Assembly: GCA_050951725.1 (NCBI GenBank) | Contig: JBMNJO010000001.1 | Span: 186,001-250,000 of the forward strand | Origin: DTU052 sp050951725 | Lineage (GTDB): Bacteria; Bacillota; Syntrophomonadia; Syntrophomonadales; DTU052 | Reading direction: 5' to 3' | DNA length: 64,000 nucleotides | Shown here: positions 36,369 to 44,761 of the stretch, piece by piece | Numbering within the stretch: position 1 is the stretch's first letter | Layout: every line of letters begins with the position of its first letter | Made by a program: the position numbers and the translations under genes | The notes under the pieces: generated by a model | Seen by the model: the letters and a program-made list of their open reading frames with translations, nothing else | Database searches by the model: none | Told to the model about the DNA's origin: nothing

Positions 36369-38873
36369 TCAAGCCTGACCCCTCCCGTGCTCCGTCCGGG
36401 CGATTATACTGTCCTGCAGTGGTTTGACCAGCTTGACGAAGTAAGCACAGTATCCGGCTACCCTGACCATAAGGTCCTGGTATTCCTCCGGTGTTTCCTG
36501 AGCAGCCCGCAGGGTTTCTGAAGAGACCAGGTTAAACTGAATATGATGGATCTTCAGATCAATGAAGGTCCGGATCAGCGAGGCGAGTCGGTGTACCCCT
36601 TCCGAGGAACCGAAAATCTGGGCATTTAGCCTCATGTTGAGCGTCTGGCCGAAAAACATCGAGACATTGTCGACCTTGCCTACCGAATTCAGCACCGCCG
36701 TGGGACCGTTGATATCACTTCCCCGGGTAGGGGATATACCGTCCGAAAGAGGTTCCCAGGCCTTGCGGCCGGATGGTAGTGCAGCAATCAGTTTGCCATA
36801 GCTGTAATAGGCGGCCAGCGGGTTCTGATAGGGCAGGAGGTGACCACCCCGGGTGTTCTTGTGTTTGACAACCTCCTTGCTGAACACTTTCATTACCCAG
36901 GCCACCAGGCGGTCAGCATAATCATCATCGTTCCCAAACTTGGGTACCTGCAGCAGTTGTTGGCGCAGTTCTTCGTGCCCGTCGAAATTATGCTTTAAAG
37001 CAGACAGCAAATGATCCATGGTTACCTTTCTTCTCTTCGAATACCAGCCTCTTAATGGCACTGCCAGTGAGTCACCCACATCCACTCCCCCTACCGTGGC
37101 AATGCAGGGACCAAAATTGAAACGGGCACCGCCTGATTCCCGGGTAATCCCGTTTTCAATACAATCCTCAATCAAGGCTGACTGGTAGACGGTCGGGTAC
37201 ATTTCGGCCATGGCCAGTTCGAAACAGGTGATGGCGACAGCGCAGTGGCGGGCTAAATACTCCAATTGTTTGATGAACGCCTGCTGGAACTCTTCGAAAG
37301 TCTTAAAACTCCGGGGGTCGCCGGTTTTAGGTCCCATTTGTTGTTGGTGGAATGGACTCCAACCATTCCACAAAACCAATTCCAGGACCGCAGGCAGGGG
37401 CAGGACCGCTCCGATATTAAACTCCGATTCACAATTCGGGATGTGGGGCTCGTTACATCCAATAGCGCCGCTGGTGCGGGCAAGTTCTATAGGCACTGGC
37501 GGACCGCCCAGGGTTCCACGGGCCAGCAGGTTCTCGACAAAGACGTCGTTATTTAGAAACATGGGATGCCCGGTTCCCAGTGAACATAGCTGGCAGGCCT
37601 TGATCAGGAAATCATCGGGGGTTTTGCTGTGGACCAGCACTCCAATATTGGGTTCCAGCATCCGGGTGTGCATCATACCTTCCAGCATCATGAATGACAG
37701 CTCATTGGCGGCATCACTGCCGTCCGCTTTGAGGCCGCCGACATCTATATGAAAGGCGGATCCGGAATGGGGCAGGAACGGCGAGGCATCCTGGGCAAAT
37801 CTCATCAGCCAGGTATCCAGCAGCTCCTGGGCCTCTTCTCTGGTTAGCCTGCCTTCATTTATGTCCTGCTGGTAATAGGGATAAAGATACTGGTCAGCAC
37901 GGCCCGGTGAAACCGACAGGATCAGGGGCGTCTCCCAGAAATTCATGATCTGAGTAAACCACACCGACTGCAAAGCTTCGTGGAAATTACGGGCGGGATT
38001 AGCCGGAACCTGGTCGCATATTTCCGCGATCTTTTGAAGTTCGCCCTTGCGAGCCGCGTCAGTCTCCACTTCTGCTGCCTGTCTGGCCTTATTGGCAAAT
38101 CTCCTGCCAATTCCGGCGGCGGCTTCCATTGCGATGATAATCCCTTTTAGGAATGGGATTTTTCGGAGTTCTTCCGGATCAGTCGTATCGAGGCGGGCCA
38201 ATCTATCCTCAGCATCTTTTTTTATACCCAGGAAACCCTTCTTTAAGACCTTTTCATAACCAAAGCTGGAATGACCAATATGCTGGCACCTCATCCACTC
38301 ATCTATAATACCTCGCCCCAATACCTCTACTTCCTGAGGAATCTTGATGTAAGGACTACCGTGAGGATCAGAGAGGCTAACCATCCAGGCCTTCTCTCCC
38401 TCAGGGTCGGCATCTCCATAGAGGACATGGCGGGTTTCCGCCGGCATCATCTGGTAGGCCTGCGTGCCCCAGTTCTTGCGCCAGCCGCCATCCCCTTTCC
38501 AGTACCGGATAATCTCCTCCCGCAAAGATTCACGGTCTTCCTCTGCTATGTATTTAATATGATCAAGCTGAAGCTCCAGTTTGGCTCCGCGCTGCTCGGC
38601 ACAGGCAGCAGTGGCGTCAGGCCTACCGGCTATCCAGCCCACCAGGAGTTCATCCGGGTATATGTTGAGGGGCATTTCCTCCACCACGGCCGCAAAGGCC
38701 TTGGCGCGGCGCATGACCATGGGTTCACCTTCGGTTACCTTCATTACTCGGGTAATGGCACGATCGGCGTAAATGGTGTAAATGGGTTGGGAAAGGTTCG
38801 CGTTCTGTAGATAGGTCTTGCGCAGGCGCTCGACGCGTGCGGAAGGTTTAGACATAAAGACACGTTCAGACAT
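36369..38873 (-). CDS. Glycyl radical enzyme A (PFL-like, 834 aa)
   Basis: The start is set at MSERVFMSK, with GGGAGG about ten bases upstream; the frame is open 31 codons further but without a better signal. The 834-residue product has the ten-strand-barrel-type PFL domain and the C-terminal glycyl radical domain (RVAGYCAYFVKL, radical Gly about 807). The active-site loop reads SGAIGCNEPHIP (Cys about 473, Glu two residues on). Cys-X-Glu is the pattern of glycerol/diol dehydratases, choline lyase and hydroxyphenylacetate decarboxylase, and differs from the Cys-Cys of pyruvate formate-lyase. The substrate cannot be assigned. It is divergent from enzyme B and needs an activase, the only nearby one being at 41291. 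Confidence 0.88.
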   Translation of the reverse strand: MSERVFMSKPSARVERLRKTYLQNANLSQPIYTIYADRAITRVMKVTEGEPMVMRRAKAFAAVVEEMPLNIYPDELLVGWIAGRPDATAACAEQRGAKLELQLDHIKYIAEEDRESLREEIIRYWKGDGGWRKNWGTQAYQMMPAETRHVLYGDADPEGEKAWMVSLSDPHGSPYIKIPQEVEVLGRGIIDEWMRCQHIGHSSFGYEKVLKKGFLGIKKDAEDRLARLDTTDPEELRKIPFLKGIIIAMEAAAGIGRRFANKARQAAEVETDAARKGELQKIAEICDQVPANPARNFHEALQSVWFTQIMNFWETPLILSVSPGRADQYLYPYYQQDINEGRLTREEAQELLDTWLMRFAQDASPFLPHSGSAFHIDVGGLKADGSDAANELSFMMLEGMMHTRMLEPNIGVLVHSKTPDDFLIKACQLCSLGTGHPMFLNNDVFVENLLARGTLGGPPVPIELARTSGAIGCNEPHIPNCESEFNIGAVLPLPAVLELVLWNGWSPFHQQQMGPKTGDPRSFKTFEEFQQAFIKQLEYLARHCAVAITCFELAMAEMYPTVYQSALIEDCIENGITRESGGARFNFGPCIATVGGVDVGDSLAVPLRGWYSKRRKVTMDHLLSALKHNFDGHEELRQQLLQVPKFGNDDDYADRLVAWVMKVFSKEVVKHKNTRGGHLLPYQNPLAAYYSYGKLIAALPSGRKAWEPLSDGISPTRGSDINGPTAVLNSVGKVDNVSMFFGQTLNMRLNAQIFGSSEGVHRLASLIRTFIDLKIHHIQFNLVSSETLRAAQETPEEYQDLMVRVAGYCAYFVKLVKPLQDSIIARTEHGRGQA

Positions 38874-39170
38874 CAAAGCATAGCCTCCCATCGCCGAATC
38901 TATCACATTAGCATCAAATTTATGATTGTATCTCTCATTCAGACATTGGGGTTCTGTTTCCATCATAAACCGTTTTGTTAATGTGGTAAATGCAAGGTTG
39001 GAAAGATCGATTTACTTGATATGGCCCAGGTAGGCTACATTGTTATTTTAAATAGGAAAATTTGAAATATATTTAACGAGTAAACCGTATATGCTACATT
39101 GGTAGTACCAATAAGTAAATTATGGATAGATTAATGGTATACGGAAAACAGGGGAGAGGAGAGAATTATC
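38874..39170. promoter_or_regulatory. Divergent promoter region of glycyl radical enzymes
   Basis: The 297-base AT-rich gap separates the two start codons. The 9-mer GCTACATTG occurs twice in the same orientation (39034-39042 and 39093-39101), 59 bases apart, flanked by similar bases (TAG or TAT before, TTA or GTA after). These may be regulator sites serving both genes. No clean -35/-10 pair was found. Confidence 0.4.
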
Positions 39171-41267
39171 TTGATAGCTCAGGAGTTGGCTATAATAAAT
39201 GCCCTCAAAGATAAGTACATAAACTCTGACAACACTACTTGCTTTTACGAGCGGGAAAGAGTTTTGAACCGGTATGGCAAGCGGGATTTGATGCGGCGGC
39301 CCAGCTATGCGCGGTTGCTGGCTGAGATACTCGGGGAAGCGTCAACCCCAATCGAGGATGAGGATGTCTTTGCCGGCCGGATGGTGGAGGCTCCCGCCGA
39401 GCCGCGCTGGAGGGTACCCAATGCAGACGTTATGGATAATCCGGGACACCTGCACTTCCGCTGGGCAGACATCTTAAGGCTGGGTGTGGGTGGTATTCTG
39501 CGGCATATCGAAGGCCGGGCGAGGGAACTGGGGGATCATAAATCCCGGGTCTTTGCCAAGAATGCCCGGATCCAGGTGGAGGCGGTGGATGCGTTCGTTA
39601 AGCGCTATGCCCAGGCAGCGGCTAAGAAAGCTGCGCAGTCTGAGGGTGAGGCGAAGCAGCGCTTCCTGCGGATGGCTCGCGCTCTTGAGATAGTGCCAAT
39701 GAATCCTGCCTATGACCTGTTTTCTGCCCTACAGTCGATCTGGATTCTGCATATGATTGCGAGCTGCTATGCCGGTGCGCGCGATTATGGTTTTGGCCGG
39801 ATCGATCAGTACCTCCTGCCCTATTACGAGAAGGATCTGGCGGATGGCGTCTACACCCAGGAGGAAGCCGACCTGCTTCTGGCTCATTTCCTGATAAAGC
39901 CCAACGAGATCTGCGGAATCGGAACCTATAATTATAAGGCGAAGCCTATTCCCAGCGTTTCCAGCAAGCAGTATATGACACTGGGCGGTTGTGATGCCAA
40001 CGGAGTTTCCCAGGCAAACGCTTTGTCCTTTGCCTTTTTGCGTGCGGAGGAGATTTCTAATATGCCCGAACCGGTGGTGGTGGCACGTATTGATCCTCAG
40101 GCGGATCCGGCTTTCGCACAACAGGTATATCGCACCATGTCTATTGTTACGGACAAGATGCACGCCTATAATGACCGCCTTATCTATAACACCCTGAAAA
40201 ATAAAGGGTTACCGCCCGAGGTAGCGGCAGACTTTACATTCTCCGGTTGCTGTAACGTGGAAGTCAATTGGCGCACTACCCGCAATGAATGGTATTTCCC
40301 CACTCCGGAATGGCTCTGCGAGGCCTTGGGGATAATCGGTGAAGGACCAGTACCTGACTACCAGTCCGTTGACGAGCTCCTGCAGGCGTTCAAAGCCACG
40401 GCCAAGCGTCATATAGAGGATCAGTTGGACCTGGAACTGACTAACGCCTCAATCTGGCGTAGCTGGGACCGAGTGGGTCATACCTTTGATGCCATGTTCA
40501 TTGGTGAATGTGCCGACCGTTGCCGATATCCCCTGGAAGGCGGTGTGGACTTCAATCTGATAGACGCCTACTTCACAGGGGCGGCCACGGTGATCGACTC
40601 CATAACAGCCATTGACAAGCTGGTGTTCAAGGAAAAACGCTATAGTCTGCCAGAGTTTGTGCAGATTTTGAAAGGTAATTTTGCCGGGCACTCGCTCCTG
40701 CAGGCGGAGCTTAAGAACAAGTTCCCCAAGTTCGGCAATGATGACGAAGAAGGGGACCGTTACGCGGCTCCGGCCATGAATGCAGTCCTCGACGCACTTG
40801 ACGAGATTGACTGGCCAGAAGGCTACATCCCAGTGGGCGGTTTTTATTCGCTATACCACCACCGTACCTTCGGCCGGGAACTTTGCGCCACTCCGGATGG
40901 CCGGATGGCAGGGGAACACTACAGTGAGAACCAATCTCCGGTCTACGGGGCCGACAAGAAAGGAGTCACCGCTCTGCTTACCTCTCTGGCCAAGCTGCCC
41001 TTCCAGCGAACAGCCTGTGGTGGGGTGAACCTCACATTCTCATCACCGGTAACGCCTGAACTACTGGCCTCCTTAATTAAGGGCTATTTCAAGATGGGTG
41101 GACTCCACATCGCCATTACCGTTGCTGACCAGGAGACATTGAAGGCGGCCATGGCCAATCCAGATGCCCACCGGACTCTGACGGTGCGTCTCTACGGGTT
41201 TAGTGAATACTTCGTCAACTTACCCGAGTGGCAGCAGCAGGAGATTATTGCGCGAACCTCTCTCTGA
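39171..41267 (+). CDS. Glycyl radical enzyme B (PFL-like, 698 aa)
   Basis: Starts at TTG after GAGGAGAG. The 698-residue product is shorter than most family members (about 750-850). The radical site is VRLYGFSEYFVNL (Gly 676) near the C-terminus. The active-site loop reads SGCCNVEVNW with adjacent Cys360 and Cys361 and Glu364. Two adjacent cysteines recall pyruvate formate-lyase, while the nearby Glu recalls the dehydratase/lyase group, so it fits neither pattern cleanly. Substrate unknown. The activase follows 23 bases after the stop, so these two are surely co-transcribed. Confidence 0.86.
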   Translation: MIAQELAIINALKDKYINSDNTTCFYERERVLNRYGKRDLMRRPSYARLLAEILGEASTPIEDEDVFAGRMVEAPAEPRWRVPNADVMDNPGHLHFRWADILRLGVGGILRHIEGRARELGDHKSRVFAKNARIQVEAVDAFVKRYAQAAAKKAAQSEGEAKQRFLRMARALEIVPMNPAYDLFSALQSIWILHMIASCYAGARDYGFGRIDQYLLPYYEKDLADGVYTQEEADLLLAHFLIKPNEICGIGTYNYKAKPIPSVSSKQYMTLGGCDANGVSQANALSFAFLRAEEISNMPEPVVVARIDPQADPAFAQQVYRTMSIVTDKMHAYNDRLIYNTLKNKGLPPEVAADFTFSGCCNVEVNWRTTRNEWYFPTPEWLCEALGIIGEGPVPDYQSVDELLQAFKATAKRHIEDQLDLELTNASIWRSWDRVGHTFDAMFIGECADRCRYPLEGGVDFNLIDAYFTGAATVIDSITAIDKLVFKEKRYSLPEFVQILKGNFAGHSLLQAELKNKFPKFGNDDEEGDRYAAPAMNAVLDALDEIDWPEGYIPVGGFYSLYHHRTFGRELCATPDGRMAGEHYSENQSPVYGADKKGVTALLTSLAKLPFQRTACGGVNLTFSSPVTPELLASLIKGYFKMGGLHIAITVADQETLKAAMANPDAHRTLTVRLYGFSEYFVNLPEWQQQEIIARTSL

Positions 41268-41290
41268 GGTGGAAAGGGCATGGACGTAAC

Positions 41291-42199
41291 ATGACGGTGG
41301 CAGGAATAGTATTTGACATCCAGCGCTATTCAATCCATGATGGGCCGGGTATCAGAACTAATGTGTTTCTGAAAGGCTGCCCGCTCCGCTGTCAGTGGTG
41401 CCACAATCCGGAGGGGTTCAACCGACTTCCGGAGATCTCATTCCTGACGGCCAAATGCGTTAGCTGCGGTTGCTGTGTCGATACCTGTTCCCGAGGGTGC
41501 CACCAGCTGACAGAAAGGGGACACGAGTATGATCGGACCAACTGCACCCGCTGCGGGCGCTGTGTAGAGGCCTGCAATTTCTGCGCCTTGGAGGTCGTCG
41601 GTCGGGAGATGACCGCGGAAGAGGTAGTGGCTGAGGCCGAGAGAGACCGGACGTTTTTTGAGACCAGCGGGGGCGGCATAACCCTCTCCGGGGGAGATCC
41701 GCTGTTTCAGCCCGCCTTTGCCGAAGCAATCCTGCGGCTCGCGAAAGAGCGGGGTCTCTCCACCTGCCTGGAAACCAGCGGCTACTGCAGCGAAAAGGTC
41801 ATTAGGCGAGTGATGGAGCAGGTGGACCTTTTTCTGTATGACCTTAAGGAGACGGACCCGGAGCGTCATCTCGAATACACCGGCGTTTCCAACCATTCAA
41901 TACTACGAAACCTGCGGATACTGTCAGAAGCAGGGCAGACGATTATACTCCGCTGTCCCTTGATCCCCGGTAAGAATGACCGTAAAGAGCACGCACTGGG
42001 CATAGCATCCGTAGCTAACTCACTGCTGGGGGTTATGCGGATTGAATTGGAGCCCTACCATCCCCTGGGCGCAACCAAAAGTCTCCGCTTTGGCCGTAAG
42101 GCCGCTTATGCCCGGGATTCCTTCATGAAGACAGAGGAAGCCGAATCCCTGGCGAAGACCATCCGTGACCATACCGGGGTGCCGGTGGTTGTAAAGTAA
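41291..42199 (+). CDS. Glycyl radical enzyme activating enzyme (radical SAM)
   Basis: A 302-residue radical-SAM protein; the start is the ATG of MTVAGIVFDIQRYSIHDGPG. The radical-SAM cluster motif is GCPLRCQWCHNPE (CxxxCxxC). An inserted ferredoxin-like domain with two 4Fe-4S motifs (CVSCGCCVDTC and CTRCGRCVEAC) follows, as in activases of glycerol dehydratase and choline lyase and unlike the shorter PFL activase. GGGITLSGGDPLFQ is the SAM-binding GGE-like region. It should install the glycyl radical on enzyme B and possibly on enzyme A, using S-adenosylmethionine and reduced ferredoxin or flavodoxin. Confidence 0.93.
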   Translation: MTVAGIVFDIQRYSIHDGPGIRTNVFLKGCPLRCQWCHNPEGFNRLPEISFLTAKCVSCGCCVDTCSRGCHQLTERGHEYDRTNCTRCGRCVEACNFCALEVVGREMTAEEVVAEAERDRTFFETSGGGITLSGGDPLFQPAFAEAILRLAKERGLSTCLETSGYCSEKVIRRVMEQVDLFLYDLKETDPERHLEYTGVSNHSILRNLRILSEAGQTIILRCPLIPGKNDRKEHALGIASVANSLLGVMRIELEPYHPLGATKSLRFGRKAAYARDSFMKTEEAESLAKTIRDHTGVPVVVK

Positions 42200-42206
42200 A
42201 ATCCGG

Positions 42207-42398
42207 TTGGACGTTACCAACGGCTGTTCACGCTTGACCTTGAAACTGTTTGAAGCATTGATGGAAGACCCGCCGCTTATTGCCCGGTACTACCGGCAGA
42301 CCATTGAGGCCCTGGAAGCGGAGGATAAAACAGCGGCCAAGGTGGCTATGCATGGCTACTTCCAGTATGGTTATTCGGTGTTGACCGACAGGGGGTGA
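42207..42398 (+). pseudogene. FCD-type regulator C-terminal remnant
   Basis: A 63-codon frame begins seven bases after the activase stop, without a ribosome binding site. Its sequence (ALMEDPPLIARYYRQTIEAL then AEDKTAAKVAMHGYF) resembles the last helices of FCD ligand domains of GntR/FadR-type regulators, where a final ALE..D...A..AM..H pattern is usual. No DNA-binding domain is present. It is probably the tail of a lost regulator of the glycyl radical operon. The family call is by eye. Confidence 0.42.
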
Positions 42399-42594
42399 AA
42401 ACATCCTCATTATAAAACAGAAACCTTAACAATTTTGTAACAACTCATCGACAAAATGATAACATCTGCCTGTTATATTGAATGCGGGCAGTTTTTTGTT
42501 GTAACAGGCAGGAAGACTTCCTGACCCTTCGGCGGTTTTGCGAAGATTTACAGTAATAGTGCGGTAGTGACGGGAACAGAACAGGCAGCAAGAG

Positions 42595-43317
42595 ATGATG
42601 TATTTAGTTGAAGAGAAACACCTAAAACGCAAAAGGCGCTGGTCAATAATACGCCTGTGTCTATATTTCCTTTTGCTGGCAGTGGCCTGTTTTGCATTAG
42701 CAAAGGTTGCTGCAGGACTACTGTCCACCACCACTGATGGCAAGCATGCTGTCGTGTCCAAGGGATACATAGCGCTTGATCCAGGACATGGTGGTGAAGG
42801 TAGTCCAGGGTGCGTATATGGCGGCCTTCTGGAAAGGGACATTACTCTGGAGTTGGCGCTTCGAATCAAGGAAAAGCTGGTCAAACAAGGTTACACAGTG
42901 ATTATGACCAGAGAAGTGGATGAAACCGTCACGTTAGAAGAGCGGGCGGAAATTGTAAATAGGAGCGGTGCGGATCTTTGTATCAGCTTTCATCTAAATG
43001 CACACGATGATGCCAGCGTCCATGGCATTGAAACATGGTTCAATCCGGATACAAATTCCCGGAGCAGTGCCTTGGCTGAATACATACAGCAATCGATCGT
43101 CGTGCCTACCAAAGGAAAGGACCGTGGAACCTATTCCGATACAACCCTCGTTATGACCCGTGAAGTACTAATACCCTCCTGCCTGGTCGAATTGGGTTAT
43201 CTCTCTAACGATAAGGAAAGAGAAAAAATGAGCACCGAAGTCTACCGTGAGAAGATTGCTCAAGGAGTTATCGACGGAGTTGAGCAATACTTTAAGAGGT
43301 ACCCAGACACAAGGTAA
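42595..43317 (+). CDS. N-acetylmuramoyl-L-alanine amidase (Amidase_3)
   Basis: A 240-residue protein with a basic N-terminus and one membrane segment (about 18-40), then an Amidase_3 domain: LDPGHGGEGSPG (first zinc His), ERDITLELALRI (zinc Glu), SFHLNAHDD (second zinc His) and LVELGYLSND with the catalytic Glu. It cleaves the bond between muramic acid and L-alanine in peptidoglycan, and is probably anchored with the domain outside. Family relatives include CwlD and CwlC of spore formers; no sporulation signal was recognised here. Confidence 0.88.
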   Translation: MMYLVEEKHLKRKRRWSIIRLCLYFLLLAVACFALAKVAAGLLSTTTDGKHAVVSKGYIALDPGHGGEGSPGCVYGGLLERDITLELALRIKEKLVKQGYTVIMTREVDETVTLEERAEIVNRSGADLCISFHLNAHDDASVHGIETWFNPDTNSRSSALAEYIQQSIVVPTKGKDRGTYSDTTLVMTREVLIPSCLVELGYLSNDKEREKMSTEVYREKIAQGVIDGVEQYFKRYPDTR

Positions 43318-43406
43318 TTCTGAACTTAGGAGCGAATATACTCTTCAAGGATGATTCCTTGTATCACTGCCGGTTGTCTTGTAACCGTGGTAAGGGAGGG
43401 TTAGCA

Positions 43407-44474
43407 TTGGATATTTATGCGCGATTGAGAGAACGCCTTGACGCCTGTCCGCCTGGGGCACCAGAGACGGAAACTATGGATAAGATCCTGCGAATGCTGT
43501 TTAGTCCGGAGGAAGCGGAGATCGCCTGTCATCTTAAGTTTACCCTGCAGACGGTTTCCCAGCTGGCTGCCAGGACCGGATGGGAAGAGACCAGGTTGGA
43601 GGGGGCCCTGGAGGACCTGGCGAACCGGGGAGTTATTTTGGGACAAACCAGAGAAGGAAAGCCAACCAGGTACGCACTCATGCCTATTGTACCTGGGTTT
43701 ATGGAGTATACGCTGATGAGACGCGATCGCATAGTCGATTACGATGAGCTGGCCCGGTTATGGCACCAGTGGTCCGTGGAGTCCTATTCGGTTCCGACTC
43801 CTCTGTTCCGGGTGGTTCCGGTCCAACAGGCGGTACCGGTAACTACGGGACTGCTCCCTTATCAACAGGTTTACGAGGTCATTGACCAGGCCGACTACAT
43901 ATCTGTGACCACCTGCGCCTGCCGCGCTTCTGCAAGGAACTGCGATAATACTTTGGATAACTGCCTAAATGTGGGAAGCATTGCCCAATACCTGGTGGAC
44001 CGGGGTCTGGCCCGGCGAATTGAGCGGGAAGAAGCACTGCAGATTTTGCAGGACGCGGAGGAAGCCGGGCTGGTGCACTCATTCAACAACTTCGAGAAAA
44101 CCATGTCGATCTGCAACTGCTGCAGCTGTTGCTGTGCTAACCTCCAGGGCGTAACGGTCCTGGCTCGTCCCAATACGCTGGCAAACTCCAGCTATGAGGT
44201 CAGTTTTGATGACAGCCAGTGTATTGGTTGTATGCTGTGCACTGAGGACCGCTGTCCAGTAGGGGCAATCTCACCGTACGAAGACATCATCGCGGTTGAT
44301 ATCCAGCGCTGCATTGGCTGTGGTCTGTGTACCACTGTTTGTCCCAGCGAAGCTTTGACGATGAAGGAAAGAGAGCTTCCTCCCGATATCCCCAAGACTG
44401 GGAAAGACCTGATGAACACCCTTTTGGAACAGACCGACCGCAAGGAGCGTTTTAGTAGGATTAATAACGAGTGA
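43407..44474 (+). CDS. Winged-helix plus 4Fe-4S ferredoxin-domain protein
   Basis: Starts at TTG seven bases after GGAGG, inside a longer open frame. The 355-residue product has an N-terminal winged-helix-like part (about 1-90; LAARTGWEETRLEGALEDL). The middle has unusual cysteine clusters (TTCACRASARNC, then CNCCSCCCANL), and a C-terminal dicluster ferredoxin domain follows (CIGCMLCTEDRCPVGAI and CIGCGLCTTVCPSEAL). Similar proteins occur in anaerobes near corrinoid, CoA or radical enzymes. It may be a redox-responsive or electron-transfer protein. Function unproven. Confidence 0.7.
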   Translation: MDIYARLRERLDACPPGAPETETMDKILRMLFSPEEAEIACHLKFTLQTVSQLAARTGWEETRLEGALEDLANRGVILGQTREGKPTRYALMPIVPGFMEYTLMRRDRIVDYDELARLWHQWSVESYSVPTPLFRVVPVQQAVPVTTGLLPYQQVYEVIDQADYISVTTCACRASARNCDNTLDNCLNVGSIAQYLVDRGLARRIEREEALQILQDAEEAGLVHSFNNFEKTMSICNCCSCCCANLQGVTVLARPNTLANSSYEVSFDDSQCIGCMLCTEDRCPVGAISPYEDIIAVDIQRCIGCGLCTTVCPSEALTMKERELPPDIPKTGKDLMNTLLEQTDRKERFSRINNE

Positions 44475-44506
44475 TCTCTTGGAATATGCTTATATTATAA
44501 TCTTGT

Positions 44507-44533
44507 AGCGGATACTCAGGTGTCCGCTTTTTC
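44507..44533 (+). terminator. Terminator after ferredoxin-domain gene
   Basis: AGCGGATAC and GTGTCCGCT form an imperfect stem followed by TTTTTCTTT, about 35 bases after the stop. Confidence 0.65.
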
Positions 44534-44696
44534 TTTGTTGCAATCTAGTCGCCGGTGAGGGAGGATCCCTCCTGGGCTTTATGATTGGGCTTCACCATTG
44601 TTTCCTGAAATTTTCGGTCCTGGTTGTGATCGGCATAGCGCGTCATTATCGCGGGGGAAGGAGATTAACTGAATGACACTACCAAAAAGATGAAGC

Positions 44697-44735
44697 GAAA
44701 AAACCTCCGGAGCCCTTGCGAGTTCCGGAGGTTTT
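44697..44735 (-). terminator. Terminator of minus-strand CoA ligase
   Basis: AACCTCCGGA (44702-44711) and TCCGGAGGTT (44724-44733) form a perfect 10-bp stem; on the minus strand it is followed by a run of T (44697-44703 read as A on plus). It lies 27 bases past the ligase stop. Confidence 0.88.
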
Positions 44736-44761
44736 AAATCGATGGACTGCCGGTTCGAATA

